A stretch of 11,079 bases of DNA from Pseudomonadales bacterium (GTDB taxonomy: Bacteria > Pseudomonadota > Gammaproteobacteria > Pseudomonadales > Moraxellaceae): contig JABEVH010000290.1 of assembly GCA_013043915.1 (NCBI GenBank), positions 1 through 11,079 of the forward strand. The letters are read 5' to 3'. Under the pieces are notes generated by a model. The model was not told the DNA's origin. It did not search any database and worked only from the letters and a program-made list of their open reading frames with translations. The position numbers were made by a program, and so were the translations under genes. Each line of letters opens with the position of its first letter. Position 1 is the first letter of the stretch. Below, one piece after another: positions 1-6,970 of this stretch.

Positions 1-2142
1 GCACTTGTCACACTCAAGTGTAGGCCCTTCATAACCACGCAAGCGGAAATGACCTTCTTCCACCGTATGCCCGGGACAATCGGGATTATTTCCACAAATA
101 TGCAGTTTACGGTGATCATCAATTAAATAAGCATCCATCGCAGTTTGACACAATGGACAGCGATGCTTGGAACGCAGGGCCAGTGACTCGCCTTCTTCAT
201 CATCCATAGGCACGACATCATCACCAGGCACCAGATTGATGGTTCCCTTGCAGCGTTCCTTGGGAGGTAAGGCATAACCAGAACATCCTAAAAAAACGCC
301 GGTGGATGCAGTTCTGATCTGCATGGGGCGTCCACAGGTTGGACAGGGTATGGCTGTCTCCGTCGGTTGATTGCGGCGCATCCCCCCCTCATCGGCAGCA
401 GCTTTTTCCAACCGTTGACGAAAATCCCGGTAAAACTCATTCAAAACTTTTTTCCAGTCGAGACTGCCATGGGCTATCTTGTCCAGCTCACTTTCCAACT
501 GGGCAGTGAAATCATAATCCATCAGATTGGTAAAACTTTCACTCAGCCGCTCCGTGACAATTTCACCCATTTTTTCAGCATAGAACCGACGCTGATCAAC
601 CTTGACATACCCCCGATCTTGAATGGTGGATATAATGGCCGCATAGGTTGAAGGCCTGCCGATACCCCGCTTCTCCAGCTCTCTGACCAGGGTCGCTTCC
701 GTATAACGCGGCGTGGGCTTGGTGAAGTGCTGACTGGGCAGCAGTTCAACCAAGTTCAAGGTTTCGCCGGCTTGTATATCAGGAAGCACCTGATCTTCTT
801 TGTCTTTTTGCAAAGCAGCCAAAACACGGGTATATCCGTCAAATTTAAGAATACGCCCTCTGGCCCTAAGTTCGAAACGCTCAGCGGTAACCGTGACATT
901 GCTGGAAAGGTACTCGGCATCAGGCATCTGACAAGCGACAAACTGACGCCAGATCAAGTCATAAAGGCGTTCAGCGTCTTTTTCCAAACCGGAAATACTA
1001 CCCGGCTGAGCCTTAACATCCGAAGGACGTATAGCCTCATGAGCCTCTTGTGCATTATCTCGCGAGGTATATACATTGGGCTGCGCAGGCATATACTTAG
1101 GTCCGAATTCACTGGCTATCAGTTCGCGACATATCGCTACTGCATCAGCGCTCAAATTGGTTGAATCCGTGCGCATGTAGGTGATATGCCCAGCTTCATA
1201 CAAGCGCTGCGCCAAGGTCATGGTCTTCTTGACGGAAAAACCTAATCGCGTACTAGCAGCTTGTTGCAGGGTAGACGTAATAAACGGCGCCCCGGGGCGT
1301 GTTCGTGTCGGTTTATCCTCACGTTTGCTAACATGGTAAGCAGCTATCTGCAAACGCCCCAAAGCAACCTCTGTCTCTGCTCTGCTGATAGGGCGGAACA
1401 CCTTGTCACCCTCCCTTACCACATCCAGACGCAAGGCTCGGGAGCGGGATGCCTGCGTAGAAGCAGCTATTTCCCAATACTCCTCGGAAACAAATGCCCT
1501 AATTTCACGCTCACGTTCCACGATCAGACGCACAGCTACCGACTGCACGCGCCCTGCCGAAAGACCGCGAGCCAGTTTCTCCCACAACAACGGCGATACC
1601 ATATATCCCACAACACGGTCCAGAAAACGCCTAGCCTGTTGCGCATTTACGCGTGATTGATTGACTTCACCAGGATGCCCAAAGGCATCGCGAATGGCCT
1701 GCCTAGTAATCTCATTAAACACAACGCGCTTAAAACGTTCTGGATTCCCCCCGATAACCTCGCGTAAATGCCAAGCAATCGCTTCCCCTTCTCGATCAAG
1801 GTCGGTAGCTAGGTAAATGGTGTCTGCGTCTTTAGCCAGCCTGCGCAGCTCCTCCACCACCTTCTCTTTTCCCGGGAGAATTTCGTACTTGGCAATCCAA
1901 TCGTGCTCCGGGTCAACACCCATACGAGCCACCAAGGCGGTGCGCGCCCGCTCAACCGGGCTAGCTTGCGCCGCTGGCTTGCGCAGCTTATCTGCGGCCG
2001 GTGTTGTTTTATTTCCCTGCCCACTGACAGGTAAATCCCGCACATGCCCCACACTGGACTTAACGATAAAATCCGGGCCTAAATACTTATTGATCGTCTT
2101 AGCCTTGGCAGGGGACTCAACGATGACGAGGGATTTGCCCAT
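1..2142 (-). CDS. topA: DNA topoisomerase I (type IA, omega protein), 3' end outside window
   Basis: Type IA topoisomerase that relaxes negative supercoils by cutting one strand through a 5'-phosphotyrosyl link. The 714 codons present are open without interruption and follow E. coli TopA closely. They begin with a Toprim domain (MGKSLVIVESPAKAK) and show the acidic metal triad in TDLDREGEA (D114, D116, E118). The catalytic tyrosine is Y322 in ITYMRTDS. Other family marks are QEAHEAIRPS and GRPSTYA. Zinc finger 1 uses C600, C603, C620 and C631; finger 2 uses C662, C665, C683 and C689. Finger 3 is cut by the window edge right after C711-x2-C714. E. coli TopA has 865 residues, so roughly 150 are missing. 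The ATG at 2142 matches the family N-terminus and lies about 40 nt below a good promoter. The upstream unknown gene ends 80 bp away, so topA can be transcribed alone or by read-through. Confidence 0.98.
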   Translation of the reverse strand, partial: MGKSLVIVESPAKAKTINKYLGPDFIVKSSVGHVRDLPVSGQGNKTTPAADKLRKPAAQASPVERARTALVARMGVDPEHDWIAKYEILPGKEKVVEELRRLAKDADTIYLATDLDREGEAIAWHLREVIGGNPERFKRVVFNEITRQAIRDAFGHPGEVNQSRVNAQQARRFLDRVVGYMVSPLLWEKLARGLSAGRVQSVAVRLIVEREREIRAFVSEEYWEIAASTQASRSRALRLDVVREGDKVFRPISRAETEVALGRLQIAAYHVSKREDKPTRTRPGAPFITSTLQQAASTRLGFSVKKTMTLAQRLYEAGHITYMRTDSTNLSADAVAICRELIASEFGPKYMPAQPNVYTSRDNAQEAHEAIRPSDVKAQPGSISGLEKDAERLYDLIWRQFVACQMPDAEYLSSNVTVTAERFELRARGRILKFDGYTRVLAALQKDKEDQVLPDIQAGETLNLVELLPSQHFTKPTPRYTEATLVRELEKRGIGRPSTYAAIISTIQDRGYVKVDQRRFYAEKMGEIVTERLSESFTNLMDYDFTAQLESELDKIAHGSLDWKKVLNEFYRDFRQRLEKAAADEGGMRRNQPTETAIPCPTCGRPMQIRTASTGVFLGCSGYALPPKERCKGTINLVPGDDVVPMDDEEGESLALRSKHRCPLCQTAMDAYLIDDHRKLHICGNNPDCPGHTVEEGHFRLRGYEGPTLECDKC

Positions 2143-2189
2143 AAATCTGTTTCCACATGAATTGAACCGCGCATCGGCTCAGCGCCGCA

Positions 2190-2218
2190 TATATAAGCGT
2201 GTCAGGCGCTGCGGTCAA
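2190..2218 (-). promoter_or_regulatory. Predicted sigma70 promoter of topA
   Basis: Reading the minus strand, TTGACC (2218-2213, 5 of 6 to the -35 consensus) is followed by exactly 17 bases and then TATATA (2195-2190, 4 of 6 to the -10 consensus). This predicts a transcript start near 2183 and a leader of about 40 nt before the topA ATG at 2142. The -35 sits only a few bases past the stop codon of the upstream gene, so the whole promoter occupies the short intergenic gap. No start-site data are available; the call rests on spacing and consensus only. Confidence 0.65.
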
Positions 2219-2222
2219 TAGC

Positions 2223-2657
2223 CTAAAGTTGCAGAACCGCTAAACCAAGACGTTTTAATGCTGGCAAATCCTGCACATTTGCATGTTCTGTCCAGAAAAA
2301 AATGACGGCATGCTGGTCTCTCTCCCACCCCAGAAGACGATCACGCCACGCGGACCAATCCGGATTTTCAGGCGCAACTCCCGGGGGTATACCTAGCCAG
2401 TCGCCTTGGGCTGTTCGCCAGTCCCGCCTAGGGAGCAAACCAACACGCTCACTTGCAAGCGCATAGTATGCCACTACGATGGGAGCCCCCACCAACCAGT
2501 CGGGAGCTTTTCTCAGCCTTACCTGAAAACCCAGATCTTTCGCTGCCTCCCGCAGTTTCATTCGATGTTGTTCCTGGGGAGTGGGGCGCAGCATCAACCA
2601 CTGCCCCAACACATACAATATGACAATCGCGGTTACTACCCAAGGCCAAACATGCAC
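2223..2657 (-). CDS. Uncharacterised small protein with one N-terminal membrane helix
   Basis: I do not recognise the family. From the chosen GTG start the product has 144 residues. The first 20 or so form a single hydrophobic helix (VTAIVILYVLGQWLML), followed by a hydrophilic stretch (PTPQEQHRMKLREAAKDLG) and a Trp-rich domain of about 100 residues, probably a bitopic membrane protein. No catalytic motif is visible. An ATG at 2687 in the same frame would give 154 residues but would overlap the upstream gene by 29 bp and has no ribosome binding site. The GTG at 2657 lies one base after the upstream stop and is preceded by GAGGAGG (2670-2664) with a 6-base spacer, which decides the start. It is probably co-transcribed with the upstream Cys/His protein gene and lies just before topA. 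A shared role with either neighbour is only inferred from position. Confidence 0.8.
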   Translation of the reverse strand: MHVWPWVVTAIVILYVLGQWLMLRPTPQEQHRMKLREAAKDLGFQVRLRKAPDWLVGAPIVVAYYALASERVGLLPRRDWRTAQGDWLGIPPGVAPENPDWSAWRDRLLGWERDQHAVIFFWTEHANVQDLPALKRLGLAVLQL

Positions 2658-2658
2658 C

Positions 2659-3336
2659 TCAGGCCTCCTCCCCTCGCCAGAATACATGACGAATGCGAGA
2701 CATCTGACTATCCATAGTTGTCGTCAAACTGGAAGACATATTAAAAAAACTCAGTAACGCCTTCGAGTTAGAATCATTCTGAAAAGCACTGACGATCCGC
2801 TGCCAGAACGCATGATTGACCAGTTGTAATTGTTCATTGATGCGTACGAGCCCTTTTAATTCCCAGTCAGGCACTCCTCCATCGCGCATGATAAAATACT
2901 GCTTGAGCAAATATACCGAACTTGCCCGGATGATGTACTCCTCCTGAGAGGCAAACGGCAAGTGGTTATGAGCATTTGCTTTGAGCTCGGCAAACCTGGG
3001 ACAGGCACTGGTCGCCATGATCAACCCCATCAGCGCCCTAACCCCTTCTTCAAGCGTCGTTCGCTTCATATATTCGCGCTCAGGTGTCACCACCTTGACC
3101 ATGGCTTTGCGATGAGCAGGCAGATGTTGAAAATCACGAGCCAGGTGATCCAGGTCGACTGCAGCAGGACAATGGGCATGTTCATGGACCGATAAAGGGC
3201 AATTACTGCACTGATTATTCTGCAAACGAGTCCAGGGCGGTGCGCCCACAGCATCCGAAGGGTCCAGCCCCCGCTCGGGGTCAACCTGATAGCGCAATTC
3301 CAAGCCATCATCAAACGCAAAGAGATATTCGATCAT
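2659..3336 (-). CDS. Uncharacterised cytoplasmic protein with N-terminal Cys/His cluster
   Basis: A 225-residue protein with no signal peptide or membrane helix. I think it belongs to a proteobacterial DUF family (possibly DUF6901), but I cannot confirm this. The N-terminal part (1-40) reads like a small beta domain, with IEYLFAFDDGLELRYQVD followed by WTRL. A compact cluster follows: C43-x2-C46, then H51, H53, H55 and C56 within QCSNCPLSVHEHAHCPAA, which could bind a metal. The remainder looks helical, and the C-terminal 35 residues are rich in Ser and Met. The ATG at 3336 has a weak GAGAG-type ribosome site about 7 bases upstream. The gene is transcribed away from lexA, sharing a 161-bp control region, and is immediately followed by the membrane-protein gene, with one base between its stop and that gene's GTG. 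Function unknown; involvement in the SOS response is conjecture from position. Confidence 0.82.
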   Translation of the reverse strand: MIEYLFAFDDGLELRYQVDPERGLDPSDAVGAPPWTRLQNNQCSNCPLSVHEHAHCPAAVDLDHLARDFQHLPAHRKAMVKVVTPEREYMKRTTLEEGVRALMGLIMATSACPRFAELKANAHNHLPFASQEEYIIRASSVYLLKQYFIMRDGGVPDWELKGLVRINEQLQLVNHAFWQRIVSAFQNDSNSKALLSFFNMSSSLTTTMDSQMSRIRHVFWRGEEA

Positions 3337-3387
3337 CGTTTACTCTCTATCTAGGAGAAAAATACTTCCAACATCCCTTTACGTTAG

Positions 3388-3415
3388 ACGATATCGTTGC
3401 CCCAAGCCAGTCCAA
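3388..3415 (-). promoter_or_regulatory. Weak candidate promoter for the divergent unknown gene
   Basis: On the minus strand TTGGAC (3415-3410) is followed after 16 bases by TATCGT (3393-3388), giving a start near 3381 and a leader of about 45 nt to the ATG at 3336. The -10 lies inside a perfect 10-bp palindrome, ACGATATCGT (3388-3397). Both hexamers are imperfect, so this is tentative. Confidence 0.3.
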
Positions 3416-3433
3416 GTATGCATCGAATATAGG

Positions 3434-3449
3434 CTGTCTTTTTTTACAG
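3434..3449 (+). promoter_or_regulatory. LexA operator (SOS box) 1
   Basis: CTGT (3434-3437), eight bases rich in T, then ACAG (3446-3449). Both half sites are exact to the CTGT-N8-ACAG consensus of E. coli-type LexA. It lies 49 bp upstream of the lexA ATG and overlaps the proposed -35 region, so bound LexA would block RNA polymerase. Autorepression of lexA is established in related bacteria. Confidence 0.88.
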
Positions 3450-3463
3450 CCATCATCTATCAT
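3435..3463 (+). promoter_or_regulatory. Candidate lexA promoter between the two SOS boxes
   Basis: The best -10 in the region is TATCAT (3458-3463). Seventeen bases upstream is TGTCTT (3435-3440), a poor -35 that overlaps SOS box 1. A start near 3470 would place SOS box 2 over the first transcribed bases. The arrangement makes sense for tight repression, but the -35 match is weak and the assignment is tentative. Confidence 0.35.
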
Positions 3464-3473
3464 AACAAATCAT

Positions 3474-3489
3474 CTGTACTTACTAACAG
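3474..3489 (+). promoter_or_regulatory. LexA operator (SOS box) 2
   Basis: CTGT (3474-3477), eight bases (ACTTACTA), then ACAG (3486-3489), again exact in both half sites. Its centre is 40 bp from that of box 1, near four helical turns, so two LexA dimers could sit on about the same face. Its last bases run into the ribosome binding site (AGGGGA, 3488-3493) of lexA. Confidence 0.88.
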
Positions 3490-3497
3490 GGGAACTT

Positions 3498-4139
3498 ATG
3501 AAATCCTTGACTCAGCGCCAGCATGAAATCCTGCAATTTATTCGAGAATGCCTGACTGAACGAGGCATCCCTCCCACGCGCGCTGAAGTCGCCTTGCGCT
3601 TCGGGTTTCGTTCCAAAACAGCTGCCGTGGATCATTTAAGAGCTCTAGCCAACAAGGGCTACATACAAATGTACCCTGATCAATCCCGCGGCATACGTTT
3701 GCTCGACCTCCCCGCAGATACCGAGACAAGTTCGCTTTGGGATGATGAAGAAGACTGGCTACCCGTCATTGGACAGGTAGCCGCTGGATTACCCATAGAG
3801 GCTATAGAAAACCACGAAGAAAAACTACCCGTGCCCCGGTCCATGTTCAAAACCCGCCCAACCTATCTGTTACGGGTTCGTGGCGATTCCATGCGTGATG
3901 CTGGTATTCTGGATGGCGATCTCATCGCTGTCTACAAAACCCAGGTTGCCCATAAAGGACAAATTGTCATTGCCAGGGTAGAGCAGGATGTTACGGTCAA
4001 GTACCTTGACTATGAGCAAGGCAAAGTCAAACTGGTGCCCGCTAACGCAGCTTATCAACCCATGCTGATCTCTCCGGACAATTTATTCATTGAAGGGGTT
4101 TTTGTCGGACTTATACGGGATGCCCAATTTGGGATCTGA
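3498..4139 (+). CDS. lexA: LexA repressor of the SOS regulon
   Basis: SOS master repressor: it binds CTGT-N8-ACAG operators and cleaves itself when stimulated by RecA filaments. The product is 213 residues (202 in E. coli). The N-terminal winged helix-turn-helix (1-70) contains GIPPTRAEVA and the recognition helix around residues 39-48. The hinge (72-87) is acidic and a little longer than in E. coli. The S24 domain holds the Ala96-Gly97 cleavage bond in VAAGLP, catalytic Ser131 in RGDSM and catalytic Lys168 in VTVKYL. The ATG at 3498 follows AGGGGA with a 4-base gap and matches the family start. The frame stays open 258 bp further upstream, but that stretch covers both operators and antisense of the neighbour gene. 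Two perfect SOS boxes upstream predict autorepression. Recognition-helix positions 40, 41, 44 and 45 differ from E. coli. The gene overlaps the following flavoprotein gene by 20 bp. Confidence 0.98.
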   Translation: MKSLTQRQHEILQFIRECLTERGIPPTRAEVALRFGFRSKTAAVDHLRALANKGYIQMYPDQSRGIRLLDLPADTETSSLWDDEEDWLPVIGQVAAGLPIEAIENHEEKLPVPRSMFKTRPTYLLRVRGDSMRDAGILDGDLIAVYKTQVAHKGQIVIARVEQDVTVKYLDYEQGKVKLVPANAAYQPMLISPDNLFIEGVFVGLIRDAQFGI

Positions 4140-5325
4140 TCGCAGCGCCAGTGTCATAGGGTCAGGTCCTGCCGGACTCATGGCAGCTGATGTGCTTAGT
4201 CACGCCGGGGTCAAGGTCAAGCTCTACGATCACATGCCGAGCCCGGGAAGAAAACTACTCAGAGCAGGCATAGGAGGACTCAACCTCACCCATGGTGAAG
4301 ATACTGAGCTGTTTCTGCGTCGTTATACTCCACAGTCAGCGCTACTACTGCAGGCCATCGAACGATTTAATGCCTTAAGCGTAAGAAACTTCGTAGAGAA
4401 ACTAGGCATTCCAACCTATATTGGCAGCTCAGGCCGTATTTTCCCTACCAGCATGAAAGCATCTCCACTCCTACGTGCTTGGCTCAAGCGCCTCTATCAT
4501 CAGAAGGTTGAGCTTGAGCTTAAAACCCGTTGGCAGGGATTTTCCAACAACGGAGAACTTCACCTGATTAGTGCCGAGGATAGAGAATTACTGATCAGAA
4601 CAGACGTGACCGTACTCGCTCTGGGAGGAGCCAGTTGGCCAAAATTGGGCTCTGATGCTGCCTGGGTTACCCATTTACCTGGCGTCAGAATCGCTCCTCT
4701 GCGCCCCAGCAATGTCGGCATACTCATTGACTGGCCGACGAGATTGCTTAACCACGCTGGCCAGCCTATCAAGGATTGCAGGGCATGGAAGACTGCGGGC
4801 GACCCCATCGTCTCTGGCGACATGATACTGACCAGCTATGGACTTGAGGGCGGCGTGATCTATGCGCTAGGCCCTCTTGAACGCGGCGACACCTTTCAGT
4901 TGGATTTACGACCTCAGCTCAGTGAAGATATCTTGCTAGCCAGGCTCAGTTCTCAACGATCAGGCCTGAACATCAGTAATCGGTGGCGCCGGGCAGGCCT
5001 AAGTCCTCTAGAAATGGACTGGTTACGTGAAACCCTGGCAAAATCCGAATGGAGCAGAACTGACCTCGTTGCTCATACGATAAAAAACATGACCGTTAAC
5101 GTATCTGGAACACGCCCTTTAAGTGAAGCCATCAGCACGGCAGGTGGAATCTGCCTGAGCAATTTAGATGAAAATTTCATGCTCAACACTTACCCCGGTG
5201 TGTTCTGTGCGGGAGAAATGCTGGATGTTGACGCCCCCACCGGAGGATACCTGCTGACCGCCGCCCTGGCCACGGGATATGCCGCCGGCCAGGGCGCACT
5301 TAACTGGTTAAAAAAACACCCTTAG
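4120..5325 (+). CDS. FAD-dependent flavoprotein, BaiN/HI0933-like (TIGR03862-type)
   Basis: Probable FAD-binding oxidoreductase of the HI0933/BaiN-like group, most like the subfamily named after Pseudomonas putida PP4765; its substrate is not established. The 401-residue product starts with a Rossmann dinucleotide fold (VIGSGPAGLMAADVL, glycines 14, 16 and 19) ending in an acidic residue at D37. It continues with GRKLLRAGIGGLNLTH (43-58), a family hallmark. LALGGASWPKLGSD lies at 166-179 and the C-terminal FAD-contacting CAGEMLDVDAPTGGY at 363-377. No membrane helix is seen. The ATG at 4120 is inside the end of lexA, overlapping it by 20 bp, which suggests translational coupling and SOS-regulated co-transcription. 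An upstream TTG (4090) would lengthen the overlap and lacks homologous sequence. The gene ends in TAG at 5323-5325, overlapping the stop of the opposing peptidase gene. A link to DNA damage is inferred only from the operon. Confidence 0.9.
   Translation: MPNLGSDRSASVIGSGPAGLMAADVLSHAGVKVKLYDHMPSPGRKLLRAGIGGLNLTHGEDTELFLRRYTPQSALLLQAIERFNALSVRNFVEKLGIPTYIGSSGRIFPTSMKASPLLRAWLKRLYHQKVELELKTRWQGFSNNGELHLISAEDRELLIRTDVTVLALGGASWPKLGSDAAWVTHLPGVRIAPLRPSNVGILIDWPTRLLNHAGQPIKDCRAWKTAGDPIVSGDMILTSYGLEGGVIYALGPLERGDTFQLDLRPQLSEDILLARLSSQRSGLNISNRWRRAGLSPLEMDWLRETLAKSEWSRTDLVAHTIKNMTVNVSGTRPLSEAISTAGGICLSNLDENFMLNTYPGVFCAGEMLDVDAPTGGYLLTAALATGYAAGQGALNWLKKHP
5262..5296. repeat. Perfect 10-bp inverted repeat at the convergent gene ends
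   Basis: CGCCCTGGCC (5262-5271) and GGCCAGGGCG (5287-5296) are exact inverse complements separated by 15 bases. The repeat lies in the last 65 bp of the flavoprotein coding sequence, just before it converges with the opposing gene. It would form a strong GC stem in either transcript. Neither strand has a U tract directly after the stem, so it is not a standard intrinsic terminator. It may slow polymerase or protect a 3' end, or may simply reflect the Ala/Gly codons it encodes. Confidence 0.5.
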
Positions 5326-6293
5326 TTCAACCCTGGCGAGGTAAAGTGCCAATCAGCTTGCCATCCATGAAACAAGCCCTGCGTAGCACTTACACCCAGC
5401 TTTTTAAATGCATGATCCAAAGGATTGCCTTCATGGCTATAATCAACCAGTTCGGGAGCATGTATCACATTGCGAGCTACCTCACGAGCACTGCCAAACC
5501 CATCAGCCAGCCCTAACGTCACGGCCTGATCTCCGGTCCAGAACAAACCAGAGAACATATCAGGCGTCTCATGGAGACGAGCACCACGCCCTTGGCGAAC
5601 TGCTGCAATAAACTGCTGATGTACTGCTTCCAGCATGGAAAGCAGATAAGCCTTTTCGTCAGGTTTGACCGGTGAGAAAGGATCGCCGATAGCCTTATGC
5701 TGGCCCGCCGTCAAAACACGACGCTCTATGCCAAGTTTATTCATCAGGTCCGGAAACCCAAACCCTCCCATGATGACACCGATGGAACCCACCATACTGG
5801 CAGGACTTACATAAATTTCATTGGCTGCCGAAGCAATATAGTAAGCTCCGGATGCTCCCATATCACTGATCACTGCATAAATTTTTCGATCCGGATGCAG
5901 CTTACGTAAACGCCAAATTTCCCGATAAATCATGTCAGCTTGCACGGGGCTGCCACCTGGACTATTGATGCGTAAAATCACAGCACGGCAATGGGGAGCA
6001 TCAAAAGCAGCATCCAAACCCAAAATAATGTTATCCGCGCTAGCATCAGTATCCGCTGAAATCTCGCCATCAACCTTGACCACCCCGGTATGCCAAGCCC
6101 CCGTTGGATGTATATCCTGCGGAGAAAAAAGCATGATCGCCATGACGAACAAACCCACGGTCAATAATTTAAAAAATATCGACCATCGCCGGGCACGTCG
6201 CTGTTCAACCAGAGATGCCAGCAGAACCTTTTCCAGTAAAGCCCATTCCGGGGGATGAGTACTATCATCCCGCCCCCAAACATCCTTGGACAT
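5322..6293 (-). CDS. sppA: S49 family signal peptide peptidase (short SppA type)
   Basis: Membrane-bound serine protease of the SppA/SohB group, thought to degrade cleaved signal peptides in or next to the inner membrane. Its 323 residues fit the short, single-domain form rather than the 67-kDa E. coli SppA. A basic cytoplasmic N-terminus (EQRRARRW, 30-37) precedes one membrane helix (about 40-56), which by the positive-inside rule puts the protease domain in the periplasm. The catalytic Ser148 lies in DMGASGAYYIAS and the general-base Lys200 in TAGQHKAIGDP, the Ser/Lys spacing of Bacillus short SppA. Substrate-groove residues INSPGGSP (109-116) and VGSIGVIMGGF are present. The ATG at 6293 has AGGGGG nine bases upstream. 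The gene starts 26 bp after the HAD gene and is probably last in the rluC operon. Its stop overlaps that of the opposing flavoprotein gene. The symbol is by family only; sohB-type names are also used. Confidence 0.93.
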   Translation of the reverse strand: MSKDVWGRDDSTHPPEWALLEKVLLASLVEQRRARRWSIFFKLLTVGLFVMAIMLFSPQDIHPTGAWHTGVVKVDGEISADTDASADNIILGLDAAFDAPHCRAVILRINSPGGSPVQADMIYREIWRLRKLHPDRKIYAVISDMGASGAYYIASAANEIYVSPASMVGSIGVIMGGFGFPDLMNKLGIERRVLTAGQHKAIGDPFSPVKPDEKAYLLSMLEAVHQQFIAAVRQGRGARLHETPDMFSGLFWTGDQAVTLGLADGFGSAREVARNVIHAPELVDYSHEGNPLDHAFKKLGVSATQGLFHGWQADWHFTSPGLN

Positions 6294-6319
6294 ATCGAAC
6301 TACCCCCTAAAACGAAGCA

Positions 6320-6970
6320 TTAGCATACCCTATGACGCAGATGCGCCGTCAACTCACCAACTGATGTACACAAAACTTCAGGCAGAGACACTTTAAGCAA
6401 ATCGGGAGCATGCGCCCCCCACGTCACTCCGACAGCTGACATGCCTGCCGCCCTGGCCATATCCAGATCATAGGTCGTGTCACCTACCATCAAGGCTTGC
6501 GATGGATGCAGGTCAAACTCATCGAGCAACTCCAGCAACATGCACGGATCCGGCTTTGATGCCGTCTCATCGGCACAGCGCGAAGCTGCAAAACGCTGCT
6601 TCCAGCCCAGTTGTCCCAGCACACGATCCAAACCTCGCCGACTTTTTCCGGTCGCCAGTGCTAAAGGCACCTGCATTTCCAGACTCGCCAACATGGTTGA
6701 AACGCCAGAAAAAAGCCGGGCTGGTCCTCCCGCATCGGTCACATACCGCGCCGCATAGGCATCCATCATGGCCTCATGAACCTCTGTGTTCATCTCCGAA
6801 AACAACCGCCTCATCGCCACAGGCAAACTCAAGCCAATAATATGTTGTATCGCAGCTTCCTCTGGAACCGGCAAAGCACAGTCAGCCGCCGCCAAGCGCA
6901 TACAATTTATAATTTGCTGCGCTGAGTCCATCAGGGTTCCATCCCAATCGAACACGACCAACTTGATCAT
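6320..6970 (-). CDS. HAD-superfamily phosphatase, phosphoglycolate phosphatase-like (subfamily IA)
   Basis: A 216-residue haloacid dehalogenase-type phosphohydrolase; the substrate is unknown, with phosphoglycolate or a related sugar phosphate possible by similarity. All four HAD motifs are present. The Asp nucleophile and acid are D8 and D10 in VVFDWDGTLMD, followed by Thr107 in LALATGKS. The conserved lysine is K139 in ASKPDP, and the Mg-binding acidic pair is D164 and D168 in MVGDTTYD. The helical cap between motifs I and II (about 15-85) marks subfamily IA. The start is taken at the ATG at 6970 because it overlaps the rluC stop in the sequence ATGA and has GGAGAG five bases upstream. An earlier ATG would add ten residues lying inside rluC. 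The same order rluC then HAD phosphatase occurs, as I recall, in Pseudomonas and many related bacteria, so co-transcription is likely. A functional tie to rRNA modification is not shown. Confidence 0.93.
   Translation of the reverse strand: MIKLVVFDWDGTLMDSAQQIINCMRLAAADCALPVPEEAAIQHIIGLSLPVAMRRLFSEMNTEVHEAMMDAYAARYVTDAGGPARLFSGVSTMLASLEMQVPLALATGKSRRGLDRVLGQLGWKQRFAASRCADETASKPDPCMLLELLDEFDLHPSQALMVGDTTYDLDMARAAGMSAVGVTWGAHAPDLLKVSLPEVLCTSVGELTAHLRHRVC

Noticed and set aside
367..2221. Several plus-strand open frames up to about 145 codons antisense to topA
   Set aside because: They lie opposite a fully conserved topA reading frame, have no family resemblance or ribosome sites, and are codon-bias shadows.
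3240..3497. N-terminal extension of the lexA frame
   Set aside because: It covers both SOS boxes and is antisense to the neighbour gene; the conserved LexA start with AGGGGA is at 3498.
4090..4119. TTG start giving ten more residues for the flavoprotein
   Set aside because: The extension lies fully within lexA; the ATG at 4120 places the FAD fold at the usual distance from the N-terminus.
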